Source of the DNA: Candidatus Poribacteria bacterium
GTDB taxonomy: Bacteria; Poribacteria; WGA-4E; WGA-3G
Reading direction: 5' to 3'
Assembly (NCBI GenBank): GCA_028820845.1
Contig: JAPPII010000124.1
Location: forward strand, 1 to 64,000
Length of the DNA: 64,000 nucleotides
Position 1 is the stretch's first letter. The number at the start of each line of letters is the position of its first letter. Below are positions 8,420 through 17,198 of the stretch, piece after piece. Both the position numbers and the translations under genes were made by a program. The notes beneath the pieces are model-generated. The model had not been told where the DNA came from. It worked only from the letters and a program-made list of their open reading frames with translations, and searched no databases.

Positions 8420-9784
8420 ATGCGACAACGATGTGCATCGACGTCTGCGAAAAAACGATCTGGTTACACACGAATTAGAACACTAATTGTTATTCTTTTA
8501 CTTTGTGGCGTGCCGAGTTTGGCGATGGCACAGGAGGCTACACATGATTCAGGCGACACCGCTTGGATGCTTACCTCAACGGCTCTCGTCCTATTTATGA
8601 CTATCCCCGGACTCGCCCTCTTCTATGGAGGACTCGTACGCGTCCAAAATGTACTCTCTGTCCTTATGCAATGTTTCGCATTGACAGGGTTGATTACTAT
8701 TATATGGGTTATCTGTGGCTATAGTCTCGCCTTTAACACCGTTGGTATGGAGGCAGGAAAAATCACACTCACCTCCTTTGTTGGCGGGCTTGGTACGATG
8801 TTCCTGCGCGGTATCGGTGTAGATACTCTCTCTGGGACTATCCCTGAAACCGTTTTTATCACCTTCCAACTCACATTCGCGATTATTACACCTGCGCTGA
8901 TTGCTGGCGCGTTCGCTGAACGGATGAAATTCTCCGCGATGCTCATCTTCTCTATAATCTGGTCGATAATCGTGTACGCACCGCTCTGCCACATGGCATG
9001 GTCTGGCGACGGATCACTCTTTGGCGATATTATCGGGGCACTCGACTTTGCTGGTGGTACTGTTGTGCATATTAACGCAGGAATCGCAGCGCTCATTGCT
9101 GCCATCTTAGTCGGAAAACGTCTCGGTTATCAAACAACAGCAATGCCACCGCACAGCTTAACGCTGACCGTTGTTGGTGCATCTATGCTTTGGGTCGGCT
9201 GGTTCGGCTTCAATGCCGGTAGTGCTGTTGCCGCTGATGGTGCCGCGGGTATGGCGATGCTCGTCACGCAGATTTCAACTGCAACTGCTGCCGTTGCGTG
9301 GATGTTTGTTGAATGGGCGAAACACGGCAAACCGAGTGCTTTGGGCATTGTAACAGGGGCGGTCGCCGGCTTGGTTGCTATTACCCCGGCTTCTGGTTCC
9401 GTTGGACCTATCGGTGCTCTCGCTATCGGTATCGTCTCAGGAGTCGTCTGTTTCTGGGGTGCTACCAGCTTAAAAGCGCAACTCGGCTATGACGATTCCT
9501 TAGATGCGTTCGGTGTTCACGGTATCGGTGGGATTGTCGGGGCATTATTAACTGGAGTTTTTGCCGCCGAAGGTTTAGGTGGTGTTGGATTGGATAAAAG
9601 TATCGGGATGCAAGTTTGGGCACAGTTCCTTAGCATCGTCGTTACTATTATTTGGAGTGGTGTGCTTTCGTTTATTATCCTCAAGATTGTTGATGCCATA
9701 GTCGGCTTACGTGTTGAGGAGGATGAGGAACGCATGGGACTCGACCTTTCTCAACACAACGAACGTGGATACAACCTTTCATAG
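8420..9784 (+). CDS. amt: Ammonium transporter, Amt family (copy 2)
   Basis: 454 residues. GGAGG precedes the ATG by seven bases. A basic N-terminus leads into a signal-like helix (about residues 22-39), then 11 predicted membrane helices. Family motifs: LALFYGGLVRVQNVLSV in the first helices, DFAGGTVVHINAGIAAL with the first His and GVHGIGGIVGALLTG with the second His of the twin-His pore. The cytoplasmic tail GLRVEEDEERMGLDLSQHNE is the PII-contact type. It is closer to the classical AmtB consensus than copy 1 at 6218. The pair could differ in affinity or regulation. No glnK in the window. Confidence 0.94.
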   Translation: MRQRCASTSAKKRSGYTRIRTLIVILLLCGVPSLAMAQEATHDSGDTAWMLTSTALVLFMTIPGLALFYGGLVRVQNVLSVLMQCFALTGLITIIWVICGYSLAFNTVGMEAGKITLTSFVGGLGTMFLRGIGVDTLSGTIPETVFITFQLTFAIITPALIAGAFAERMKFSAMLIFSIIWSIIVYAPLCHMAWSGDGSLFGDIIGALDFAGGTVVHINAGIAALIAAILVGKRLGYQTTAMPPHSLTLTVVGASMLWVGWFGFNAGSAVAADGAAGMAMLVTQISTATAAVAWMFVEWAKHGKPSALGIVTGAVAGLVAITPASGSVGPIGALAIGIVSGVVCFWGATSLKAQLGYDDSLDAFGVHGIGGIVGALLTGVFAAEGLGGVGLDKSIGMQVWAQFLSIVVTIIWSGVLSFIILKIVDAIVGLRVEEDEERMGLDLSQHNERGYNLS

Positions 9785-9833
9785 AAGACAATTTTGTAAT
9801 TCCGCACGGTTACAAATCGTGCTGACAAACGTA

Positions 9834-9868
9834 AGGGCGGACCGCAGTGTCCGCCCTATATTTTTTCC
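9834..9868 (+). terminator. Rho-independent terminator after amt copy 2
   Basis: Perfect stem AGGGCGGAC (9834-9842) / GTCCGCCCT (9849-9857), six-base loop, then ATATTTTTTCC. It lies 50 bases after the stop codon. Confidence 0.8.
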
Positions 9869-9874
9869 TTATTT

Positions 9875-9900
9875 TGTACCGCAAACTTTTAGTTTGCGAC
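9875..9900. repeat. Dispersed CGCAAACT hairpin repeat (copy A)
   Basis: TTGTA followed by CGCAAACT (9880-9887), TTT, AGTTTGCG (9891-9898). The same arrangement recurs at 59748-59774 and, with changes, at 12815-12840. Confidence 0.6.
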
Positions 9901-9977
9901 TTAGAACACACAATCTGACAGATTATATTACAACTGAAGTGAGAACACTCAATCCTTATTTGTGTCCCCGCACTTAA

Positions 9978-12029
9978 TTAGCCTGCCGTCACCCGTGCAA
10001 CGATCTCTTCATGGGACAATCTACCACTCTCCACAAGCAAACGCTCGCTTGCGCCAATATTTCCGTATACCTCAGCAATCCATCCCGTGTCAAATGCATC
10101 ACCCGTGTTATGGATAATCAGCGGTCGCGGTGCAATCAGCGTCCCGGCAGTCCGAAAGTCCCCGACCTGCCGGATATTCGGTATGGGTAGCGTTTCCAAG
10201 AAAGCAGCGTCGCCATCAAGATCGTCTTGCAGGGCAAATGCTGCTGCATCTACAACAACGTTCTTTACATCTGTGAATCCTGCCGCCAACAGACTCCACA
10301 GTCCCCCTTCACCAATCCCAATCAAATTCACTTCCGAAACGTCCCCCCTATCTGTAAAACAGTGCAGTGCCGTCACAATGTCTTGCACGCGTGATGCGGC
10401 AGTTGTTCGGTTATAGGTAGTAAAGTAATTGGTATCTTCTGATCTCTCATAATTCCTATGTTCGCCTGTACCGAAAACATCAATCAGGAGCACTTTCCGG
10501 TCGGCACTGAGCAGGTTTGTGATAAGCGGCAACGGTTCCCCCGTTTCTGTATCAATTAACTTCTCTTTGCCTTCTGGGTGAACAATAACAACCACGGGGT
10601 CATGTCCTACTTGTGGTTCTGGGCTAAATAGAATAGCGGGAATAGCGTCCCCTATGTCCTTTCTACCGATAACGAGATGTCTTGCCGACATCTGAATATG
10701 GGCTTGCAAGCTGCGCCCTACATTCCTTTGATAAGTCGTTGGAAAGGCACCTTTCGGTTCAAAAAGCGTTACGTCCATACTTTTCGGAATTTGTAATCCG
10801 AGTGCGTGTTGCAACCCGCTCCCTATCTCTTCACGGAATGTCTGGAGTTCTGTTTCATTCGTCGGTTTCCGTTGTTCTATTGCTGTACGACAGCGATTCG
10901 CCCAAGTCGGTAGAAACGTCTCCTGTTTTAAGGCATGCCTGGGCATCTCACGTTCTGAGAAAACCAGCAAGGCATCGTCCGGTTCAACCTGAAACGGCAC
11001 CTCTTTGAACGCCGAAGCATCCTCTACCCCTAAGAACCATTTAGCAAACCAAGCGTATACGGCTTCGCGGCTCTCTTGATTGTAATTATGTTCTGCGTCT
11101 ATCTGAACCTGATGCACTTTGTCTGCTGCATCGAAATGGGCATAGATACTTCGGATAGCAGGATATTCAACCGTCGGGGTATTCACTGTCCAGTCACCTG
11201 TCGCCGACACCAGTAGAAGCGGTCTCGGTGCCATCAGCGCGCCAATCTCAATGTTGCTAACATCTAAACGCAGGTTCGGCGCGTTTTCACAGAGGCAACC
11301 GCCTTGCATCGTCGCTGAAATCATATTCACAGGGGCAGAGACCTTGATACGTTCATCAACCGCTGTCAAGATAAAGGTCTGTGTGCCACCCCCTGACGCA
11401 CCTGTACACCCAATGCGTTCACTGTCCACATCTGGCAGGCTCTCTAAAAAGTCAATGGAGCGAATACTATTTTGGAGTTGAAGGCCCATTGCACTCATAC
11501 CCCATAATCCTTCGTGGACACCACCATAGCGGTGGTCTATCTGTTTACCACTATCATTGTAACCGATCATATCGTACGCAAAAATGACATAACCTTGTTT
11601 GGCGAAATTGATGCATCGTCCTGGAATTGAGCCGCGCGGAATGTTCTCAAGTCTCCCACGTGCCCAATGTCCGTGTGGACTCACAATCCCCGGAAACGGA
11701 CCCGATTTCCCCAACGGACGATAAAGATTTCCGGTTGTGAAGAAGCCTGGAAAGGGTTCAAAATAGACCTTCTCCACACTGTAATCTTCTCGTTCGATTC
11801 TCCCGAAGATTTCGGCATTGAGCGGGGTCGGTTCGTGCCTCGGGATTAAGCCGTTAGCAACCCGAATTTGTTGACGTAACGCTGCGGCTTTTTCTGTCCA
11901 TTCCGCTTTGCTATAACCGGGAAAGGTATAGGGCGTATTCACGTCGCGTGGCGTGCCACCGCGCGCATCGTTAACAACCTGCGAGGCATCCGTAAAAACA
12001 TGGGCGAGTTCGTGGTGTTGTTCAGCCAT
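9978..12029 (-). CDS. Tandem alpha/beta-hydrolase, acetyl xylan esterase-like
   Basis: 683 residues without a signal peptide, containing two alpha/beta-hydrolase folds. The first (about 70-340) resembles AXE1/dienelactone-type esterases acting on sugar esters: oxyanion region SPHGHW, nucleophile S212 in GASGGG, an Asp in SATGDWT and a His in AEHNYN. The second (about 430-680) repeats the plan, including PRPLIIHNTGD, but at the nucleophile elbow reads GIGEGG, with Gly-Glu where Gly-x-Ser-x-Gly is expected. It is probably non-catalytic. A role in removing acyl groups from sponge or algal polysaccharides is plausible. It ends close to the amt2 terminator and is followed upstream by the toxin-antitoxin pair on the same strand. 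Confidence 0.75.
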   Translation of the reverse strand: MAEQHHELAHVFTDASQVVNDARGGTPRDVNTPYTFPGYSKAEWTEKAAALRQQIRVANGLIPRHEPTPLNAEIFGRIEREDYSVEKVYFEPFPGFFTTGNLYRPLGKSGPFPGIVSPHGHWARGRLENIPRGSIPGRCINFAKQGYVIFAYDMIGYNDSGKQIDHRYGGVHEGLWGMSAMGLQLQNSIRSIDFLESLPDVDSERIGCTGASGGGTQTFILTAVDERIKVSAPVNMISATMQGGCLCENAPNLRLDVSNIEIGALMAPRPLLLVSATGDWTVNTPTVEYPAIRSIYAHFDAADKVHQVQIDAEHNYNQESREAVYAWFAKWFLGVEDASAFKEVPFQVEPDDALLVFSEREMPRHALKQETFLPTWANRCRTAIEQRKPTNETELQTFREEIGSGLQHALGLQIPKSMDVTLFEPKGAFPTTYQRNVGRSLQAHIQMSARHLVIGRKDIGDAIPAILFSPEPQVGHDPVVVIVHPEGKEKLIDTETGEPLPLITNLLSADRKVLLIDVFGTGEHRNYERSEDTNYFTTYNRTTAASRVQDIVTALHCFTDRGDVSEVNLIGIGEGGLWSLLAAGFTDVKNVVVDAAAFALQDDLDGDAAFLETLPIPNIRQVGDFRTAGTLIAPRPLIIHNTGDAFDTGWIAEVYGNIGASERLLVESGRLSHEEIVARVTAG

Positions 12030-12043
12030 TGCTTACTGATCTC

Positions 12044-12448
12044 CTATTTGTTATCTGTAGCGAGTACCATATCAGGTTTAATGCCCTCTGAGGAGGCAAT
12101 CGGAGCATTCGCGCCTATCTTCTCTGACTGAAAGTCCTCGTCTTTTAGTAGTTCGATCGAAAGTCGGCATCCCAGTGCCTTGAGAATAGTCACAAAGGTG
12201 TCAAGGGGTGGAGCATCTTCGCTTGAAAGGATTTTCGACAGGGTTTCTGGTGCCATGCCGGTGTGCTTGGCAACTTCGGCAATTCCACCTTGCGATTCTA
12301 TAAACGTTTTGAGGGACAACAGTAGTACGGGCGTGTCACCATCAACTTGGTATTCTTCCAATGCAAATTGAATATAGTCAATTGCTGCATCCCAATCGGC
12401 TGCAAGCTGCGCTATTACGATATCTCTCCATTTTCGGTATTTTCTCAT
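12044..12448 (-). CDS. Antitoxin of RelE-type module 1 (XRE/HTH)
   Basis: 134 residues. Start ATG 12448 is chosen because it overlaps the toxin stop as ATGA and has GGAG eight bases upstream. It belongs to the addiction-module antidote family with a central helix-turn-helix (about 53-92: GGIAEVAKHTGMAPETLSKI ... LDTFVTILKALGC). It normally binds its toxin and represses the shared promoter. A 35-residue C-terminal tail beyond the usual end is also present in the paralogue at 16742. By hand alignment the two antitoxins are about 47% identical, clearly less than their toxins. Confidence 0.85.
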   Translation of the reverse strand: MRKYRKWRDIVIAQLAADWDAAIDYIQFALEEYQVDGDTPVLLLSLKTFIESQGGIAEVAKHTGMAPETLSKILSSEDAPPLDTFVTILKALGCRLSIELLKDEDFQSEKIGANAPIASSEGIKPDMVLATDNK

Positions 12449-12783
12449 GTTCGTGTCTCCTTGTATTCTCGCCAATAGCTTTTTGCGCGTTCGATATCCT
12501 GTACCTGCGATGCCTTGTCGCCCCCACAGAGCAGAAGGACAATTGTTCTATCCACTTCACCAAAGTAGATGCGATAACCTGGCCCAAAAGGCAGACGCAG
12601 CTCAAAGACACCGCCACCAACAGATTGGTAATCTCCAAAATTTCCCTTTTCAAGTCGGTCAAGTCTACCTCGAATTCTGCTTTGTGTTCTTGTATCTCGA
12701 ACTGCGTTAAACCATTCCGTAAAGGGTTCACGTCCATTTTGCGTTCGGTAAGTTTCTATTTCTCGTGGGTGTGTGTTGCGCAT
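12445..12783 (-). CDS. RelE/ParE-superfamily toxin, addiction module killer type (module 1)
   Basis: 112 residues, a typical length for this toxin family (PF05973-like, TIGR02683 killer protein). Recognisable features: PFTEWF near the N-terminus, IRGRLDRLEKGNFGD, GGGVFELRL.FGPGYRIYF, and LLLCGGDKASQ...DIERAK. These toxins act as translation-linked mRNA interferases or related inhibitors held in check by the antitoxin. It is translated first, with the antitoxin start overlapping its stop. About 70% identical by ungapped hand count to the toxin at 16407. Confidence 0.88.
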   Translation of the reverse strand: MRNTHPREIETYRTQNGREPFTEWFNAVRDTRTQSRIRGRLDRLEKGNFGDYQSVGGGVFELRLPFGPGYRIYFGEVDRTIVLLLCGGDKASQVQDIERAKSYWREYKETRT

Positions 12784-12814
12784 TGATGGTTTCTTATACC
12801 ATTTCTGATTGAAA

Positions 12815-12840
12815 TTGTAGCATAAACTTTCAGTTTGTGC
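12815..12840. repeat. Dispersed CGCAAACT-type hairpin repeat (copy B)
   Basis: TTGTA then GCATAAACT (12820-12828), TTC, AGTTTGTGC (12832-12840). It is a diverged relative of the hairpins at 9875 and 59748. It lies upstream of the toxin start, within a spacer that also repeats GGTATAAACTTT-like words. Confidence 0.45.
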
Positions 12841-13005
12841 CTTCTTGTAGCATAGGAAACCGTTGGTCTCCTGCGCATTCAGGTGCCGTTAATGTGGTAT
12901 AAACTTTTAGAAATGGTATTATTTCTTTTCCTATAGGTAACAGTTTGAAGTCGATGCATTAAGTATAACACAGCCGCTGCTATTTTTGAACTTAATTTAA
13001 AACCT

Positions 13006-13034
13006 TTGATTTCCCGAACATATTCTGATATAAT
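13006..13034 (+). promoter_or_regulatory. Sigma70-type promoter for purD
   Basis: TTGATT (13006-13011), a 17-base spacer, TATAAT (13029-13034). The ATG of purD follows 25 bases later. The surrounding spacer is AT-rich. Confidence 0.75.
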
Positions 13035-13058
13035 ACACTCAAAAAAGGACAAGACCTA

Positions 13059-14333
13059 ATGAAAATACTGGTTATTGGGCAAGGCGGACGTGAACACACA
13101 CTCGTCTGGAAACTTGCCCAGAGTTCGCTCGTTGAAAAAATCTATTGCGCCCCCGGCAATGCCGGCATCTCACAAATCGCAGAATCTATCCCTATGCCGG
13201 ACCAGTTTACTGACTTGGCAGACTGGGCGGAATCCGAAAATATCGGATTAACTGTGGTCGGTCCCGAAGCACCATTGGCTGAAGGGATCGTTGATACATT
13301 CCATGAGCGCGGACTCAAAGCGTTTGGACCCGATAAACGTGCTGCTCGTCTTGAAGCAAGCAAAGATTTCGCCAAGCAGCTGATGGTGAAAAACAATATA
13401 CCAACCGCAGCGCACCGCACATTCGTGGATGCTGAGGAGGCGATGGCGTATATTGAGGATCAAAATACACCTGTTTTTGTTAAGGCAGATGGACTTGCCG
13501 CTGGCAAAGGCGTTATCCCCGGACGTACCTTCAAACAGGCGGCGCAAGCTGTCACAACTATTTTAATAGACAAAGCATTTGGCGAAGCAGGCGATAGCGT
13601 CGTAATTGAGGAAGAATTAATCGGCGAAGAAGCCTCGTTTACCGTTCTCACTGATGGCACACACTGTCTGCCTTTTGTCTCTTCGCAAGACCATAAAATG
13701 TCGCACGACGGGGATACGGGTAAAAATACCGGCGGAATGGGTGCTTATTCGCCTGCTCCTGTTATCACACCTGAACTGCACGACGATGTGATGCAGCACA
13801 TCGTCTACCCGACTATCAACGGTATGGCGGCTATCGGAAGACCCTTCAGAGGTGTGCTATACGTCGGTTTGATGATTACGGATGCCGGTCCGAAGGTGGT
13901 GGAATTCAACTGTCGTTTTGGAGACCCGGAGGCACAAGTGCTTTTACCGCGTCTCAAGAGCGATTTGGTGCCTTTGTTGATGGCGTGTATTGATGGAACG
14001 ATCGCACAGCACACTAACGTGCAATGGCATGACGAAGCCGCCGCTTGTGTCGTCATGGCTTCGGGGGGGTATCCTGACCCTTACCAAACGGGCAAAATTA
14101 TTACAGGCTTGGAAGATGCTGCAACGCTTGAAGCGGTGAATGTCTTTCACGCTGGCACGAAACACGACGGTGAAAACATCGTCACGGATGGCGGTAGGGT
14201 GTTAGGTGTTACGGCTACTGCTGATGGGTTACACGATGCGATTCAACGGGCATATCAGGGCGTTTCTGCTATTCGGTTCGCCGATGCGCATTTTCGGAAC
14301 GACATTGGATACCGAGCATTAGAACGCCTTTGA
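13059..14333 (+). CDS. purD: Phosphoribosylamine-glycine ligase (GAR synthetase)
   Basis: 424 residues, the usual length. Second committed step of de novo purine synthesis: 5-phosphoribosylamine + glycine + ATP to GAR. N-terminal Rossmann-like region MKILVIGQGGREHTLVWKL, GPEAPLAEGI (68-77), the ATP-grasp loop KADGLAAGKGV (142-152), and the metal-binding FNCRFGDPE. It acts in the cytoplasm. It stands alone rather than in a pur operon, with its own promoter at 13006, between the two toxin-antitoxin modules. Confidence 0.97.
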   Translation: MKILVIGQGGREHTLVWKLAQSSLVEKIYCAPGNAGISQIAESIPMPDQFTDLADWAESENIGLTVVGPEAPLAEGIVDTFHERGLKAFGPDKRAARLEASKDFAKQLMVKNNIPTAAHRTFVDAEEAMAYIEDQNTPVFVKADGLAAGKGVIPGRTFKQAAQAVTTILIDKAFGEAGDSVVIEEELIGEEASFTVLTDGTHCLPFVSSQDHKMSHDGDTGKNTGGMGAYSPAPVITPELHDDVMQHIVYPTINGMAAIGRPFRGVLYVGLMITDAGPKVVEFNCRFGDPEAQVLLPRLKSDLVPLLMACIDGTIAQHTNVQWHDEAAACVVMASGGYPDPYQTGKIITGLEDAATLEAVNVFHAGTKHDGENIVTDGGRVLGVTATADGLHDAIQRAYQGVSAIRFADAHFRNDIGYRALERL

Positions 14334-14485
14334 GATGGTGTAAGAAAATTTGTCTAACTTAGGTGTTGGCGTTCTTTAAGATGTTCAATAATCTTACCAA
14401 TCTTAAAATCCTGTAAATCCTAATTCTAACGGACGAAATAGCGTCAACTTAGAGTAATATATTGGCGTTACAATGGTATGAATGA

Positions 14486-15007
14486 ATGGTTGCTGAGCTC
14501 ACATACAAAATTGCCAAATGTTGCACCCCACAAGAGGGAGACCCAATTACCGGCTATTTCAAAGAGGACGGCACGATTACTGTCCACAACGCCACCTGCA
14601 ATGCAGTCCAAGGTTTACGGACAGAGCGGTTGCTAAAGGTAACATGGGATGAGATCCGGACGACCGAAGTCGCAGCGGATGCCGTTCCACTCGCACCCGA
14701 ATTTGCCGAACTTGATGAAACGGATTACTTTATACTCAAGCACCATCAAGAATTCGGAATGGACTACTCCATCGTTGTCGCTGAGACTTTAAGAGTTCCG
14801 CTTGAAGAGATGCAACAACGACACCGAAAATTAAGGGAACTTGGTGGGTTAAAACGGGTGCAAGGACGTGTAATCCAATATCGAAAGAACATCGTTAAAG
14901 GCAAGTGGATCAAACACCGGAATCATACCTACTATGAATTGACACCAGAAGGCAAAACGTGGATTGCAGCTTTTGAAGATCAGCAAACTTTGGCATCTAC
15001 CATGTAG
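14486..15007 (+). CDS. RelA/SpoT-type zinc-finger domain fused to DUF2250 winged helix
   Basis: 173 residues. Residues 8-45 closely match the zinc-finger (RIS/CC) domain of RelA/SpoT enzymes: KCCTPQEGDPITGYF...VHNATC, with C12, C13, H34 and C38 at the same spacing as the RelA ligands. Residues about 80-165 match DUF2250: DYFILKHHQEFGMDYSIVVAETLRVP...LRELGGLKRVQGR...YRKN...RNHTYYELTPEGK, a winged-helix fold. No TGS, synthetase or hydrolase domains are present, so it cannot make (p)ppGpp. It could be a regulator using the zinc finger to sense RNA, the ribosome or a metal. The start ATG lacks a strong ribosome-binding site. Confidence 0.7.
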   Translation: MVAELTYKIAKCCTPQEGDPITGYFKEDGTITVHNATCNAVQGLRTERLLKVTWDEIRTTEVAADAVPLAPEFAELDETDYFILKHHQEFGMDYSIVVAETLRVPLEEMQQRHRKLRELGGLKRVQGRVIQYRKNIVKGKWIKHRNHTYYELTPEGKTWIAAFEDQQTLASTM

Positions 15008-15161
15008 TATAACCTATTAGGTTGTGCTATCCAAACGTCTGTCTTCGTCCGGGTATCTCCACCTAAAAGAATGCCTTACGGTCAAAATTGCGTCCGTCCT
15101 GATCTTAATTATTGATTGCCGAGACGCGTACCGATGAAAAAACACACTGAGAGGGTTTATC

Positions 15162-16370
15162 ATGTTAAATCAACTTCTAAATTGGCGCATTGATGCCGAA
15201 CGGCGTAGAAATAGGATACGTTCTGTCGTTTTATTATCTCTTATTGTTCACATGATCGTTGTCATTGTCTATCTCTTCTTGCCAATAAACCAACTCAGCG
15301 ATCAGCAGGAGGATGCCTTTGCTGTTGATTTGATTGACGATGCAGAAGCACCCAGGAAGCGCAGCCCAAAGCCCAAACCGCCATTGACAAAAAAATTATA
15401 TGATCCCAATCAGCAGCTCGCAAGAAATGCGGAGGATAGGAAAATTGAAACGACGCGGAACAAAATAGATGAAGTCATGAAACTCAGTTCACGCGTTGTG
15501 ATTCAGGATGTTGAAGTCAATAAAGCACCGGTGAGTGAAACCATCCCAGATGTTATGACGGATGCCCAATTACGAGATGCGGAAGCCTCAAATCTCAGTA
15601 GGCTCATCTCACAACCCGGACGCACCGATGGTCGCGGGGTTGTTACCGGTAGAGTCCGAGCGCGTGGAGACGAGGGCATGGGGAGGTTCCGTGGCAGTGG
15701 ACAGGGCGGCGGGGACGGACTCCTCGGCGGTGGTGGGGCTGACGGTATCGCAGATCGGCTTGGCATCATTGATTTCCTCAACGAACTTAACGGACCCAAA
15801 GAGGTCGTCTACTGTCTTGACATCACCGCAAGTATGGTGGCAGCGGGAATGAAAAAGTTACCATTGGCAGTAAGCGCTCTAAAAGATTCCGTAATGATGT
15901 TAGGAGATGAGGATAAGTTTAACATTGTAACGTTTTCTACCACAGCGGAAACTATGAGTGAGAAAATGATTCCTGCGAATGCGACGAACATAGAACGTGT
16001 CTTCAAGTACCTTGACAGATTCACACCGGAGGGTCTTTGGAAGAATAGCGATACTAACATTCTCCTTGCCATTGAAGCCGCTTTGACGTTTGAACCCACT
16101 GTTGTTGTTTTGATAACAGATGGCTTACCACAAGTAGATAAGAATAGTGAAGTACACATTGAAACGAACACTCAGAAGATTCTTGATATTGTCCGTGAAC
16201 AGAATCGCAATAACGCCGTTATCTACGTTGTTGGTCTTGAAATTAATTTAAAACACTCACGTGGAGCAGAACTGCTTGTTTCTCTTGCTGAGGAACACAA
16301 CGGAAAAATAAAGGCTATTGACGGTGGACAATTGTTTGAATTCGCAGAACAGGAAGGGTTAAACGATTAA
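15162..16370 (+). CDS. Membrane-anchored VWA-domain protein
   Basis: 402 residues. A basic N-terminus leads into one membrane helix (about 22-42: VVLLSLIVHMIVVIVYLFL), then a TonB-like proline/lysine segment (RKRSPKPKPPLTKK), a charged linker and a Gly-rich hinge (about 165-195). Residues 212-395 form a von Willebrand factor A domain: MIDAS LDITAS (a D-x-T-x-S variant of DxSxS), the distal Thr in NSDTN and Asp in ITDGLPQ. VWA domains bind protein ligands through a metal. The single TM with a periplasmic VWA suggests an envelope scaffold, perhaps working with Ton/Tol-like motors (inference). GAGAGGG precedes the ATG. Confidence 0.75.
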   Translation: MLNQLLNWRIDAERRRNRIRSVVLLSLIVHMIVVIVYLFLPINQLSDQQEDAFAVDLIDDAEAPRKRSPKPKPPLTKKLYDPNQQLARNAEDRKIETTRNKIDEVMKLSSRVVIQDVEVNKAPVSETIPDVMTDAQLRDAEASNLSRLISQPGRTDGRGVVTGRVRARGDEGMGRFRGSGQGGGDGLLGGGGADGIADRLGIIDFLNELNGPKEVVYCLDITASMVAAGMKKLPLAVSALKDSVMMLGDEDKFNIVTFSTTAETMSEKMIPANATNIERVFKYLDRFTPEGLWKNSDTNILLAIEAALTFEPTVVVLITDGLPQVDKNSEVHIETNTQKILDIVREQNRNNAVIYVVGLEINLKHSRGAELLVSLAEEHNGKIKAIDGGQLFEFAEQEGLND

Positions 16371-16406
16371 TTAAACTGGTATTGATGTTAATCAAGCACA
16401 ATCTTA

Positions 16407-16745
16407 ATGCGTAGCACACGCCCACGAGAGCTACAATTCTATCAGACTTCAAAAGGTAGTGAACCTTTCACTGAGTGGTTTAAAACTATTCGAGATACAA
16501 GAGCACAAAGTAGTATTCGGTCGAGATTGCTCTATCTTGAGCAAGGCAATTTCGGTGATTACCGCTCTGTGGGTGGAGGCGTTTTTGAAATGCGTATCCA
16601 TATCGGGGCGGGTTATCGTGTTTATTTTGCGGAGATAGATAACACAATTGTGCTTTTGCTCTGCGGTGGGGACAAGGCATCGCAAACGCGAGATATTCGA
16701 CGCGCAAAAACCTATTGGCAAGAATACAAGGAGGCACACACATGA
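16407..16745 (+). CDS. RelE/ParE-superfamily toxin (module 2)
   Basis: 112 residues, full length and co-linear with the toxin at 12445 (about 70% identical by ungapped hand count). It keeps PFTEWF, IRSRLLYLEQGNFGDYRSVGGGV, the GAGYRVYF core (Pro of the usual GPGYR is Ala) and LLLCGGDKASQ. The stop codon TGA overlaps the antitoxin ATG as ATGA. It lies 36 bases after the VWA gene, in the opposite orientation to module 1. Confidence 0.88.
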   Translation: MRSTRPRELQFYQTSKGSEPFTEWFKTIRDTRAQSSIRSRLLYLEQGNFGDYRSVGGGVFEMRIHIGAGYRVYFAEIDNTIVLLLCGGDKASQTRDIRRAKTYWQEYKEAHT

Positions 16746-17146
16746 GAAAATTAAGAAAATGGCATGATGTTCTTATTGAAGACCTGACCGCGGATCGCGA
16801 GGCTGCCATCGGGTTTCTTCAAGCGGTATTACAGGATTACCAAATATACAGGAACCCAGCTGCGTTAGTGAGTGCACTCCGGATTGTTATAGACGCACAG
16901 GGCGGGATCCCCAAACTTGCCAAGCAAACTGAAATGGACCCACAAACCCTCTCGGAAGTGTTCTCGTATGAGAAGCCACCGCGCCTTGATATGCTCATAA
17001 CGATTCTTACCGCGCTTGGATGTCGGCTTTCAATTGAACCTCTGGAGAATAAAGACTTTTGTTCAACATCTGTAGGTATACATACCCGGATTGCGCCGCC
17101 GGAGGGTAGCAAATCCGATACAGCACTTGCTATAGATAGCGAATAG
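16742..17146 (+). CDS. Antitoxin of RelE-type module 2 (XRE/HTH)
   Basis: 134 residues from the ATG at 16742, which overlaps the toxin stop and has AAGGAGG upstream inside the toxin gene. The helix-turn-helix spans about 53-92 (GGIPKLAKQTEMDPQTLSEV ... LDMLITILTALGC). It has the same long C-terminal tail as its paralogue at 12044. Loop and N-terminal helix residues differ strongly between the two, which may keep the modules from cross-neutralising. Confidence 0.85.
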   Translation: MRKLRKWHDVLIEDLTADREAAIGFLQAVLQDYQIYRNPAALVSALRIVIDAQGGIPKLAKQTEMDPQTLSEVFSYEKPPRLDMLITILTALGCRLSIEPLENKDFCSTSVGIHTRIAPPEGSKSDTALAIDSE

Positions 17147-17198
17147 AATTGGAGAAAATAAAATTGGTTAATTGGTATAACACAAATTGGAGTAATAT

